Source of the DNA: Pterobdella sp. o SKG-2022
Taxonomy: Eukaryota; Annelida; Clitellata; Hirudinida; Piscicolidae
Assembly: GCA_964035795.1 (NCBI GenBank)
Contig: OZ038321.1
Span: 19,037,209 to 19,101,208, forward strand
Reading direction: 5' to 3'
Length of the DNA stretch: 64,000 nucleotides
Part shown: one piece after another, positions 1 to 12,200 of the stretch
Numbering within the stretch: position 1 is the stretch's first letter
Layout of the letters: every line of letters begins with the position of its first letter
Program-made: the position numbers and the translations under genes
Notes under the pieces: model-generated
Seen by the model: the letters and a program-made list of their open reading frames with translations, nothing else
Told to the model about the DNA's origin: nothing
The model's database searches: none

Positions 1-77
1 TTGTTTTTACAAATGGTCTACTTATTTCGAGTAAATATTTTTAACTTTTAATTCATAACTAATAACATTGCACGCAG

Positions 78-631
78 CAAGGTATGTTCTGACAGTTATG
101 TTCTTCTCAGCGGCATCCATATTAATGGCTATACTGGTTCTTTTGGTACATTTCACACAACGCACTAAACTTCCACCTTACATTTTCCAAAAAATCATAA
201 CCAAGGATAAAAAAAAAAAAATAGCCAAAATTTTTGAGCTGGTTCAAGAGCGTAGGGAGATTTTGACCCAAAGCTCTGAGTATACAAGTACAATTCAAAA
301 CAGTTTTCAGAATAATAGGCTGAAGTTGAAAAACGGTCCACAACAAAACGACGTGAATCAAAGAGTGGTTAGAAGGTGGAAAAAACTGGGTGTTAATATT
401 TTGGCAGAAATAAGAAGAAAAAAGCAAGTAGAATCTGACATGATGAAAGCGCGTGTTTTCAAGAACCTTTTGAACGAAAGCCCACCAAGCCCTCTTGAAG
501 ACGTTAAACTACTGTGGGTAGCTGTTGTTGAATCGATCGATCGGTATCTTTTTATAACTTTTTTTTTCATTAATACTTTAGCTGCTGTAACTTTTCTCAT
601 TTATCTTCCTCTTGCTACAAGAAATCCATAA
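78..631 (+). CDS. Nicotinic-type Cys-loop ligand-gated ion channel subunit, C-terminal exon (partial)
   Basis: This is the last coding exon of a pentameric ligand-gated channel subunit; the rest lies left of the window. An acceptor (cgcag) ends at 77, and the frame runs open to a TAA at 629-631. It begins inside transmembrane helix M3 (RYVLTVMFFSAASILMAILV), followed by the VHF.QRT stretch that ends M3 in nicotinic subunits. A long basic M3-M4 cytoplasmic loop of about 115 residues comes next. It closes with the family's pre-M4 pattern (KLLWVAVVESIDRYLF) and hydrophobic M4, then a very short extracellular tail. Known for the family: the loop governs assembly and trafficking. The Cys-loop and ligand-binding domain are not visible, so the ligand and ion selectivity cannot be called. 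The gene converges on ABCA gene A, with 276 bp between stop codons. No ATG in this exon is a real start. Confidence 0.8.
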
Positions 632-907
632 ACTTCAAACAGTGGTGAGTATTCAAGATAAAAAAAAAACTAAAAATCTTCATAATTGAAATCAGAATGG
701 GAAAAACTGTCGTGGTTGTGAGATGAAAAATGTTTATCAAATACTTTCTTTTATTTTGAAACTGAAAACTTGCATGAACAAAGTTATATTATATTTAAAA
801 AAACTGTTTACAATTTTAATAACATTTTTATTGCTCAATTCATATTAGTTTTGAATGAATATTAATATTTCAAAGTTTCCAATAGCATTTGAAATTTTAT
901 AGTGTTT
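632..907. other. Convergent intergenic spacer
   Basis: This spacer lies between the stop codons of the receptor (+) and ABCA gene A (-). It is very AT-rich and should hold the 3' untranslated ends of both genes. I see no conserved element in it. Confidence 0.5.
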
Positions 908-3900
908 TTAAAAAACACTATTTTGGTTTTCAACAAAATTAATAAAAATTTGCTCTAGAGTCGTTTGAGATATGGTGTAATTTTCTAAGCCCAACTTGTC
1001 TTTATTCTTCTCTATGCTTTCGAATATTTTACTCATAGAAGCGTTAGGAAGATTTTTGTTCAATCGATACGCTATTTGTTCCTCGTTTTCATATTCCAGG
1101 ACCGCCTTAGAGTAGTTCGTATCCATGAAGGAACGCAAAAGAGTGGCGTTGTTTTTTGCAGAAGAAATCTTGAAGACAATAGAAAAATCTAACCCAAATT
1201 TATTTTTGAGATGTTGGCTGCTACCCAAGCATTTGAACTGGCCATTGACCATGATGGCCATTCTCGTGCACACGGCTTCGCATTCTTCCATGCTGCAATG
1301 AATTGTCAGTATTATGCTTCTACTCAAACAATTTTTTTATTGAACGTATAATTACATAACAGAATAATTTTTTATAGCTTGGAATAGTTCATATAAAATT
1401 TTTTTATTTTTTGCATTCGTTATTGTTCATTTTTTATAAATGTTCAAAGAAATGTCAGTAAAAATAGAAAAATTACTTGTGTGATGTAAGAACAATTGAT
1501 TTCCCATTTAATTTCATTCTATCGATGTATTTCCATACTTCTCTCTTAGCGATAGGATCCATTCCTGCAGTAGGTTCGTCCAAAAACACCAACATAGGGT
1601 CACCTAGAACAGCAATTGCTATTCCGAGCTTTCGCTTATTACCTCCGCTATAACAACCATATATTTCAATAAAATTTAGCTTTAGCAAATATCAATGAAA
1701 GAAATTTCACACAGTTATTTTATCGAAAACTCACCTAAGAGCCCCGACAAGCTTGTCTTTGTACTGATGCAAAAGAAATGTATTTATCAGCTCGTCAACC
1801 AAAGCTTCTATTTGTCCACTATTTATTCCTCTCAGACGAGCATGCAAAACTAGGTTTTCTTTTGTTGTCATTTGGTCAACGAGTGCATCAAATTGAGGAC
1901 AATAACCAATGAATTTCCTGGCCACAGCCAAATTTTTTTTAACATTGACTCCATTGATAAAAATGGAACCACTCGTTATAGTTTCAATTCCTGTCAGCAT
2001 CTTGAACGTGCTTGTTTTGCCAGCTCCGTTGACTCCCAATAGACCAAATACCTCTCCTTTCTCTAACTTCAAGCTGAGATTATTCACCGCAGGAAACTTC
2101 CCAGGATAAACTTTAAATAGTTCTTTAACAAACATTACATTTTTATTCGATTCCTCCAACTGCAGTTTCATCACTTCTTCTCGTTCCTTTCTTACATCGT
2201 CATCTTCTTCAGTATCAATAATTTTTTTGGAATTTATTTCAGTTAAAAAACTTTCAAACCTAGTGAAAAAACCATTTTCATAGAGAAATAACAAAATAAA
2301 GAAAAAAAGGCCCTTGATGAGTAGGAATATAAGGGGCTTCCCGATACCTGGGTACCCCCATGCAAAATAGTTCGTCGTGTGGTACATGCAGAAATCACCA
2401 CAATTTTCTGATGAATTTCCAACGTGAGAAAATACACAAAAAAAATAAATTCATAACAAATTAATTTTTCAAAAATATTTTAAGTTTTACTGAATCAACA
2501 TTTAATCAGATGACATTTTAAAAAAAGTAACCGAAACAACACGGAAACTCCATAGATTGGCATAAAATTGTCATGTTGAATTTCTCTTCGAATTCATTGC
2601 ATTCTTTAGAATTGAAAATATTTGCATGCAAATCTTGAATCCCTTTTTCAAAACAAAAACTTGGAAACAGTGCAAAAAACACCCATTCGAGCTTTTTAGC
2701 AGTATCTTTCATATTCAGTATTGGGTTTTGTGTGACAATAATGATGAGCGTTGTCGTAAATCCTGTCCAAAGGTTTTTGAAAAAAATATCAAAGTTTTCA
2801 TTATTTTTTGATAGTAATTATGTAAACCTGTGAAATAATTTAAATTCAAAATCCACATATACCCTGTGGATGTTTTTTTGAAAAAAAGGGTCATTAGATA
2901 GATCATTGGCAGAACTGACCACCCGTATAACAAAAACATTACAAAAATAGTCCTTTGAATAAAATTTATTTTTTTAATTTCAATTTTCAATTTTTAAAAT
3001 AATTCTACTTCAAATTAGTAGTTTCCATATAGACACCAACATCCGATCCAGCCAAAACGAAGAGCACACATAAGGATACAAACACATAGACCAAATAGTC
3101 CCAACAAAAATTTGTGACCCAATAAACATAAAAGTTCAAACCACTAATGAGCTGGCTCGTTTTTGCACCAGATAATCTTTCTTGGAGACAAAATACCGAA
3201 AAATTTGCTGTCACAAAAACAAAACTAAATAGTAATAAATCGGCCAAGAAAAAAGATAGACTTTGAATTTTGTTGTTTTTCTTAACAATTTGCTTATCCA
3301 AAGAATAAGGAAGAGGGTGGTTTATTGTCTCTATGTTGTAATTTATAGAAGAGTTTTCAATCAAACATTTCAGCCAAGCATTGTTCACCATGGAAAGACT
3401 CATAGCTATGGTGTGGTATGATTCGTCGTTGTATAGGCCCATAAAATAATCATTACCTACCAAGGCACCTAACTGGTAACGATTTCTATATTCATAAAAA
3501 TTATTTTGAGCTTTGTTAACCAGAAAAGTATAGATATTTTCAGAAAAATTCTTTTTGGAGTCTAGAAAAACCGTTGCTCCTTTATATTGTTTCAACACAG
3601 ATTCTAAACATACCAGTTTGTTAGAAGAGGAATCATAATCTTCTGAAAGAGAGTAAACAGTGACAGGGTTGGGATAGGCGTTAATGTTGAGAGTAAAAGG
3701 AGGTGGATTAATGCTATGTGTCATAACCAAAATGTTCATTGAGAGAGCCATTGAACAAAATACAATTGGGACTAATAACTGAGAAATGAAAAGACTCTTG
3801 TTTCGTTTGAAAACAATGATTTTTTTGATTAAGATCGCTTCTACTTGTTTGAAGATTAAACAAAATCCTTTTTCGTGTATTTTCATTTCTGAATATCAAT

Positions 3901-6900
3901 TAAATTTAGGTGTAGTCTATATTCCAAAAACCCATACTATATCATATGATTTTAATGCATTTTCAAGATTTCATACTTGGCATTGTAATTTTAAACTTGG
4001 TAGGGATTTCAATAATTTCCGATTGTTTTGCTTTTTGACTTTCGAATGTCTGGTATTTTCTCAACTCTTCATTTCTAGGTAAAATGAAATTTTATATATA
4101 GTTATTAATTTTTTGCAAAACACTTAAATAGTGACAATTTGAAACCTAAAAAAGACTCTTTCTATGGTAGATACTGAAATTTCGAAGCTTTCTACACTCT
4201 TATCGCTCTCCAAAATTTTGAACAGATGTGCAATCTTGTTTAACTGGATTTTCGGTAAAATGTAAGATACTTTCAGGCCTGAAATATTATCAAGTATAGA
4301 TCCTGGAACACTTTTCAAGACCAAGTTTGTCATCTCTTTTGGAACGCCAATTTGGATCATTATAATTTTTAAGATGTAGCCATTACCTTGATAAATTTTA
4401 AAATGCATACTCTGTTGTTTAAATACTCAATATACCATAAATGCTTTTAAGATACATAGGGCTTCCATAACACTGTAATCTGCCAGACGCCATTATTGCG
4501 ATTCGGTCCGCCAGAAAATCAGCTTCATCCATATAGTGTGTCGTTAGAATTATTGTACGACCTTCTTGCTGCGACCTTAACAATGCCCATAACTCTCTGC
4601 GTGCCTCTGGGTCCAAGCCAGAAGATGGCTCATCCAATATCACCAACTTTTTAATTTGATTACTAAATTAGCAAAAAAAAATTATTGGGAATAACTATGA
4701 AATCATCTTACCTCGATTCCAGCAATGAGGGCAATTGCAACACTTAACTTCCTCTGCATTCCTCCAGACAAACATTCAGAAAGTGTATCAGTTTTATTTT
4801 TTAATACTAACTTTTGAAAAATTTGAATTTTATCACGAGCTATTTCCTTTGGCAAATCTTTCAACTTTTCATTTTTTTAATATTTTATCACTGACAACAC
4901 CAAAAATAACTGAAATAAACCTTTGCGTAGAATTTCAAGTGCTCTTTCACAGTGAGCTTGTCGAAGAGAATGTTAGACTGAGGACAAAACCCTAACATCT
5001 TTTTAATTTTTCCAACATTTTTATTCAAACTCACACCGTTAAATATAATTGAACCACTTGTGGGAGATAAAGCTTCTATGAAAAGTAACGTTGAAAATTT
5101 ATTTCAGTTCTTTTAATTGATAAAATAATAAAGATTACCAGTAAGAAGCAACAAAGTAATGCTTTTTCCAGCGCCGTTTTCCCCTAGTATCACTGTAATG
5201 TCTCCTTTTTTTATATCCAAATTTAAACCATCTACAGCTATAGTTTGTGATTTCCCAAATTTCTATAAAACCATTATTTATTTATAAATTATACTGGTTT
5301 CTAGGAAGTTTATAATGTGAAGTGATCTTATGAAAACCTTTACACAAATTGGTTTGAATAAAACTTTGTTTACTTTAATTGTTTTATTCAAGCTATTCTA
5401 CTTTATATAAATTTTATTTTAATCTAAAGTTTTTGTACTTTTGTGAGTCTTTTTGCTCTTAAAATGATTTCTGAACTCGGAGAAAACTTTTGATAATTAA
5501 TTTTTTTTTCGTTTTTCGATCTTTCATTTCTCAATAAGATTTGAATTCCTCCCTCTTCTGATGCTTTTTTGCTGCCATCAATCGAGGAATTCTGCTCATG
5601 TTTAGAGATAATACTCACTTTTATAAGATAATGGAAAATATCATTCTAAAAAGAAGCTAGTTTTACATTCAGAGTTCGTAAGAACGTATAACTGGTTGAC
5701 TGAAATAAACTCGAATACAAAAGGAAGAAAGCAAAAAACACAAGGTAACATAGTTGAACCATCAAAACATGCGCCAGTGAGAATGTTTCTTCAAGGTTTG
5801 GACCTGAACTCAAAGTGGCCCACTGTACACCCACACCTGTTGTTATTATTTTCATGAACCTCACAGGTGAATTCCAAAAAGAACTTAGATTTTATTGTTT
5901 AAATTTCGTAACTCACCTATTTCTTCAAACTTTGCGATAATTCTACACCCTTGGCACAAAGATAAATTAATGAAGAAACAAAGAAAAGTTTTGAACCAAT
6001 TGCTCAAATTAGAATAATTTTCATAGAAGTGGAAATGAGGAAAGTATGTCAAAAAAAATATTACAGTGCTAGCAGCAGCCGCTGAATTTGCTTAAAATTA
6101 TGAAAGTTTTTTTGAATAAAATACAAGCGTTTGAACTCAATTTGATAGTAACCTTTATTAAAAAGAGTACTCATGAAGCAACAGTAGACTATGATGTTGA
6201 GTGAGTAGAAAAACAAGAAGGCAAAAGTGATTGTTGGGCAGGTGTATGTGATTATAGTAGACCCTCCAAACTTTGTATGGAAAACTACTGTCATAATTAA
6301 AGTTATAAAGAGCATGATGATGGAGTATTTGACAAACCAGGCCACCCAATTCACCCATGCCTTCAAACCCATCAATTTCATCACCTCCTTCAAATGGTAA
6401 ATAGTTATTAGTTAATGTATTATGCATTATCCGATTAAAAAAATAATTTTAGAATTCACTTCGAGTTTTTTCTCTTTCTCATATGTGATTTCACTGCATA
6501 TTGTAGGTACCAACACACAAAAACTCAACATCACAAAAAAAGGAAATTGAGTTTGAAGAATAAATATAAACTTGTCTGATAAGTAAGGAGGAAAAGAAAA
6601 TTTTTGAAGAAAAGATCTGATGAGTGAAGAGTTTCCTCCAAGATTTTCAATAATGGCTGAATCTACTGCTTGTTGAATGGGAAGAAACCCTTCTTGAAAA
6701 TATCCTGGAATTATGTTAACTTATTAATCTTTAACACCAAACAATATTCGTGAAAAATTCATCTTTCAATTCAACTAAAATCATGTTCACAATGCTTTAG
6801 TAGTGTTTATTTTCAAATTAATTTGTCACCTGGTGTGTCGCCCCCTTGTGTTTCGTCTTTTTGTCTGGGGCCATTCATGGCCGTTAAAGGCATCAGAAGA

Positions 6901-7479
6901 TCTGTAAGCCAACTGTTATCAGAAAACCTTTCAATGAAACTTTTTTCGAAGTTTCCATATTTTTCGGCTCGTAGTCTTATTTTATATGTAACTTTTTTAG
7001 TCTTATCATCATGAGCAAATGTGTCCATTAAAAACACAATAGCTCCAAAAATGTTATCAGATACATTTAACTTTTTTTCTAATTCTATTTCTTTATCAAA
7101 ACCGTATTCTGTTGAAAAATATTTAAATAAGTTTTATTTAAATTTTTTTTTTTTCACCTTCTGAAAAACTCATTCCCAAAGAAACAGACGCCATTTTAAT
7201 GATGGTTTCTACTTCTGTATTGTTAGGATAAAACGCCAAAACCCATTTTTTGTGAGGATAAGGTGGTTTGAGATAATGGTGATTAAATTTGCTTGTTACT
7301 TCAAAGAAGGGCTCGGTTGTTGGTTTTGAGATGAACTCACTCGGAAGCATTTGTCTTATTTTTATTAAAAAGATAATAACTGAAATAAAAGATAAACTTT
7401 CAAAAAAAGATAATATTTTTTTTCTTTTTTGAAGCAACCAGTGTTTATGAAAAACAGCTAAAAATTGTTTGAAGCTCAT
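908..7479 (-). CDS. ABCA-subfamily full transporter, gene A (19 exons, intact)
   Basis: A full ABC transporter of the lipid-moving ABCA family, arranged TM-NBD-TM-NBD in one chain. Exons (5'->3'): 7479-7158, 7108-6830, 6704-6460, 6387-6153, 6081-5917, 5836-5667, 5591-5439, 5262-5139, 5075-4921, 4864-4712, 4646-4436, 4386-4146, 4074-3977, 3888-3009, 2952-2828, 2762-2532, 2407-1735, 1647-1477, 1292-908. Phases agree throughout and give 1,671 residues, normal for ABCA3-like proteins. NBD1 shows Walker [10 protein letters not shown]-loop FCPQ, signature [10 protein letters not shown], Walker B LVILDEP and switch [12 protein letters not shown]2 shows [27 protein letters not shown] and LTSH. Each TM half has the large ABCA extracellular domain, including the GLYNDESYH stretch. 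The ATG at 7479 matches the start of gene C. The seventh-exon acceptor is the least certain; the transported lipid cannot be told from sequence. Confidence 0.88.
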
Positions 7480-7812
7480 AACAGGCAAAAAAATCTGAAA
7501 TTTTTTTTCATAATTTCATGAAATAGTAAAATGAAAGTTCATTTATTGGAAAATACGTTTTATGTTATTGATGGATTGAAATCAATGTAAATCCCATTCC
7601 TAAGTATATGCTGCTCTTATTAATGAAAATGCCACGAAATTCACACTTTACAGAAAATGTATTTTGGTTGAATTTATTTCAACCTAACTCTTGAGTCAAG
7701 TTCACTTTTGATTGTTTTGACACGTCGTAACAGGGTGCATTTGTAGTGTTGTAACATGTAACATTGTACTATTCAAATATAAAAATGTTTGAATTTTTTG
7801 TTTTGACAAAGC

Positions 7813-7873
7813 TTTTTGATATATTCTATATCATCATCAGGTTACCTGATGATGATATAGAATATATCAAAAA
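7813..7873. repeat. Perfect 30-bp inverted repeat (palindrome) with 1-nt centre
   Basis: Left arm 7813-7842 and right arm 7844-7873 are exact reverse complements around a single T at 7843. The centre reads catcaggttacctgatg. Pairing stops at 7812/7874. It would form a near-perfect cruciform or RNA hairpin. No coding frame crosses it. It may be the core of a small foldback element. Confidence 0.9.
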
Positions 7874-7881
7874 ATTTTAAA

Positions 7882-7935
7882 TATTGTCGTGTTTTTATGA
7901 TTCACATTTTTGAAGTTAATTGTTCACAAAATAAA
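7882..7935 (+). repeat. Dispersed repeat fragment shared with 62645-62697
   Basis: The stretch carrying tcgtgtttttatgat, then cacattttt and a taattgttcacaa block recurs at 62645-62697 with a few substitutions. There it directly follows a decayed LINE fragment. It may therefore be the 3' tail of the same LINE family, left here as a solo piece. Confidence 0.45.
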
Positions 7936-9283
7936 CAACATAAATTTTGGATTTGTATTTATTATTTCAAAAAATCAAAAATTATTCACTAATTTTCATT
8001 GAATTCATATGCCGGAGACTCATTGAACAATTAGAAAGAAAAAAAGGCTCAAATTCTTTTCATTTTTGCAAAAGAACTAATCAACTTCCTTCATAATTGC
8101 TGGGCGTTTTATTTCTCTGAGACATTGTGAAATTTTATAATGTAATCTTATTTAAACCAACCCAAGCTTCACTAAATAAAGACCTTAGCTTCCACATTTC
8201 AAAACAATCAAAGCTGCAATAACAACGAAGGCCTCACAGTCGTTTTATTCTCTCTTTTGTAGTTTCCAGTTTTTGAAAAAAATTAACATTAACTGATTTA
8301 ATAAGAAAGATGCCATTTTTTTATTTTTGATCTATTCTTAAAAATCTCATCAAATTCTTTTACTATTATGAATAATCGCGAATTAAAACACGAGTTTGTT
8401 TTAGTCTGTTTTAAAAAGTTTCCTTTGAAAATAATTTTGAATTTTTGAGTACATTCAATTCAAATCCTCAATTCCAATGGTCAAATTGAAAATTTTTTTA
8501 GAGACATTGTGTGTAATTTTCTTATTCCTCAAGGCACCTTTTTCATCAAAGTCAGACTAACTCATATATCTTCTAAGCAAATGAAGCTTGAAACTAGAGT
8601 TTTCAACTTTAATCATGTAGTTTTGAATGAAAATATGAATATTATTTGATTTTAATTATTATCAAAATGAGGTAATTTTCAGATAACTATTTTATTTTTA
8701 AAAAATTAGTTTTTGATAACTTCAACTTATTCATATGTCATTAGTAAAGGTACTGAAAAAATTTCTCAATAATGATTCATGATGAGGTTGAGCTTTTAGA
8801 GATTATGGAAATCAATAAATTTGGAATATATATGAGATGTCTCAAAAAAATGAAACATACGCATTACATAATGTTAAAGAGTCAAATCTCATGTACATTA
8901 GTTGATTTGATTACACCTTGGTTGCTTCCCTATACACCGTGCCAATCGACCTTTTTTTCGTCAAAAACCAGTAAATTATTTGCTCTAATGAATAAATATA
9001 TTGAGTTTTTTTGTTAAAAAAAATGGAATTAATACTTTTTTTTTACAAATCTTTGGTAATGGTTGACAGCAGAAGTGCTTGTCGAATATTCAAAATGAAT
9101 AAAGAAAAATTTATATAAAAACCCTACTAATACAGAAAAAATCTTTATAAAAACTTCAGAAATACATTAATTAAATTATTCTTATATCAATTTTGAATTG
9201 AAAAAGTTTTTAAACATTTGAATTTAAAAAAGAATAGTTTTAAAATAAAATTTTTATGAATTTGAAGGGAGGAAAGTTTTATC

Positions 9284-12200
9284 TCATACTCCTCCTTTTT
9301 TTCTCTTGTAGATGTTTTTACTGATGGAAAAGAAAAAATATTCTAGAGAACTGTAATAAAGGGCATATCTTTTTATATTCAATTCAATTTTATTATTTTC
9401 AATGTTTTTAAAAATTTGACCCAAACTGCCACTGCTAGAATCCTTCTTAATGTAGTATTTAAAGGTGTCATTATTCATACGCTGGAGTACTGCATCTGGG
9501 TAGAACCTTTTAACGAATGAGTGGACCTGAATTGCGTTTTCTTTATCAAAGTTTTCAAATAACAGAGAAACTCTGACTGAAGCTTTTTCTCTAGCAGCGG
9601 CATTGTTTCCCAAAAACTTGAACTGGCCATTTATCATAATGCCGATTTGTGTGGCCAGTGCGTCACACTCCTGAACACTGCATAGAAATTTTATTTAATA
9701 AATTTTTCCCTATCTTTAATTTTACATTTCAATTATGAATAGCTTATAAATAATATTTTTTTTTAAATTATAAAATACATAAAAAAACATTAGTTTTATC
9801 AAAAACTAGTCTTGAAAGAATCTGGTAATACTTGTAAGCACAAAACTGGTCCAAAAATTTAAAAAAAATGACAATTTTCTGGCATATAAGTATTTTTGAA
9901 AAACTCATTAAAAGAGTGAACGATTAGTTATGAAAAAGTTTGAAAAAAGGTTTTATGCAATTGTAGGCATCATAGGTAAGAATAAAACGTAAAAAATACA
10001 TCAAGTTAGGAAGAAAAAAATTAGATTGTGCAAGAAAAATTTTTTTATTGAAAAGAATTCAATAAACTCAGAATAAAAAAAATGAACATATTAAAGTTTG
10101 AAAAAATTATACTTTTTAGCTCCAATTAGAGAAATACAGATTATAAAAATACTACCTAGGTTCAAACAACCAAACCCCATAAAACTCGACCAAACTGTTC
10201 CATCTGGCCTGCTAAATTGCCTTGAAAACCTATGAAAATGACACATTTAGGCAACATACTTGTTCGTTGCAACGAGAATAGTTGGTACAGTTTTCTTAAT
10301 CTCATAAATATACTTCCATATCTCCCTCATCGACAAGATGTCCATCTCTTCGGTAGGCTGGTCTAAAAGCAATATTCTAGGAAAACCTATGGCTGCGATG
10401 GTGATTGCTAGTTTTCCTTTGTTGGCTCGACTATGAAACATTTAATAATGCAACATAAAGAACTTTATATTAGTAAATATTATTTCATATGAAAACCTTA
10501 GCATATGAACACGATGGTTTCTAGAGGTATATAAATTACACATTTTTAGCATATTATCTATCAAATCCTTTCGCTTATCTTTCCTTAGTCCTTTCAAACT
10601 CGCATGCAAACTTATAGTTTCTTTTATTGTCATTTGATCAATGAGTACACTATGTTGTGGACCATAGCCGATAGATTTTTTCGTCAGGGCAATTTTGCTT
10701 TCAGTATTGACACCATCTAAAAATATCGTACCTTTTGTTAATGGTTCCAATTTTGTGATAACTTTGAACATGGTCGATTTTCCAGTTCCGTTATTTCCCA
10801 GCAAGCATAATACTTTTCCTTCTTCAACTTTCAAATTTATATTTTTTAAGGCTTTTTTATTTTTAGAATATACTTTATATATATCTTTTAATTCTAATGC
10901 AAGAACTTTTATTTCATTATCCGAATGTTTTCTTTCAGTATTGACTATGGTTTTATGTTTTAGTTGAAAAACCTTTTTGATATGCTTAACGTAGATGAAA
11001 TTTTCAATTTTTTTCAAAATCATCGACTCAAATAGAAGTAGTAAACTGAAATATAGAACTCCGACTAAAAAAAGTATTAATAAGATTTTTGAAATTCCAG
11101 GTTTATTCCAGGCAAGATACTTTGTTTGATTATCAATACAAAATTTATGCTGTTTCGCTGTATAATTTCAGATTAATATTAATTAAAATCAATTGTGAAT
11201 ATCAAAAAATATTTCAAAATTAAAATAATTTTGAAGATTTTAGTAATATACTTTTCCAATTCATATTTATACACAACCTATGCATTCAAGAAATCTTCTA
11301 TAATTGGCATGGTTGTTAAAAATATTTTTTAACCCTTCAGAAAGAAGGAGGAAAGGAAATATAGGTTTAAGAATAGAAGAAATTGTTCCAACTATATTTT
11401 CATCAAAACTAATCTTTAGTCCTCGAAATGATATATCATGCAGGTTGGTTATAGTATCTGTAATGGTCGGACAAGAAGACTTATGATATATTTAATTTTT
11501 GCAGTATGTATACTTACACACAAAGAAAACGAGACATATGTTAGCAATGAAGCCATTTTTTGGATTCTGGAACAAAAGGGAAAAGACGTACACAAAGGGT
11601 AAAGCAGCAAAGCCATAAATTAGGCAAAGCAAAACAGCATATCTATAAAATTTAAAAAAAAAATCTAATTTTAGAAGATTGTTATATTTTAAATAGCTTA
11701 TTACTTGAAATTTTTCCAATCAACTCTCACCTTGCCATTACTAGATCAGAATACCCTTCCAAGTTTCTAACAAACAAAATCACCACAAGAAGTATAATAA
11801 AGATGACATAAAAAATATAATCAAATACGAATGTAGAAACCCAGTAGAAGAATAAATTCAATCGACCTATGTTTTGAACAGATTTTAAACCTGAAATTTT
11901 ATCTTGTATAGTGCATATAGCGAACATTGCAAAAAATAAAACTATGGAGTTTCTCATCAAATTTTGAGGTTTTGTAAACGAAAAAACACCATCTTCTATA
12001 AAGTTTCGGTTTGACCAAACATTGGGTAAAGGGTGGTTGCTTGCTTCTATGTAAATATTCTTGTGCAAATTTCCAGACAAACAATTCAACCAAGCATTAT
12101 TGATCATAGAAAGGCTCATGGCTATGCTGTGATGAGACTCATCGTTGTACAAGCCTACAAAGTAATCTTCGCCAACCATTACACCTAAATAATAGTTTTT

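Larger units (their letters stand above)
7480..9283. other. Intergenic region between ABCA genes A and B
   Basis: No credible gene was found. The region should hold the promoter of gene A (right of 7479) and the 3' end of gene B. It contains the perfect palindrome at 7813-7873. Just after it, 7882-7935 is a stretch repeated at 62645-62697. The only longer open frames, such as 8772-9017, are AT-rich and lack family features. Confidence 0.6.

Noticed and set aside
1909..2109. Plus-strand open frame, repeated at 21320-21505
   Set aside because: Antisense to the NBD2 exon of ABCA genes A and C; it repeats only because those exons are near-identical.
5424..5618. Longer version of exon 7 of ABCA gene A starting near 5617
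   Set aside because: That acceptor breaks the reading phase; the acceptor at 5592 keeps the frame shared with genes B and C.
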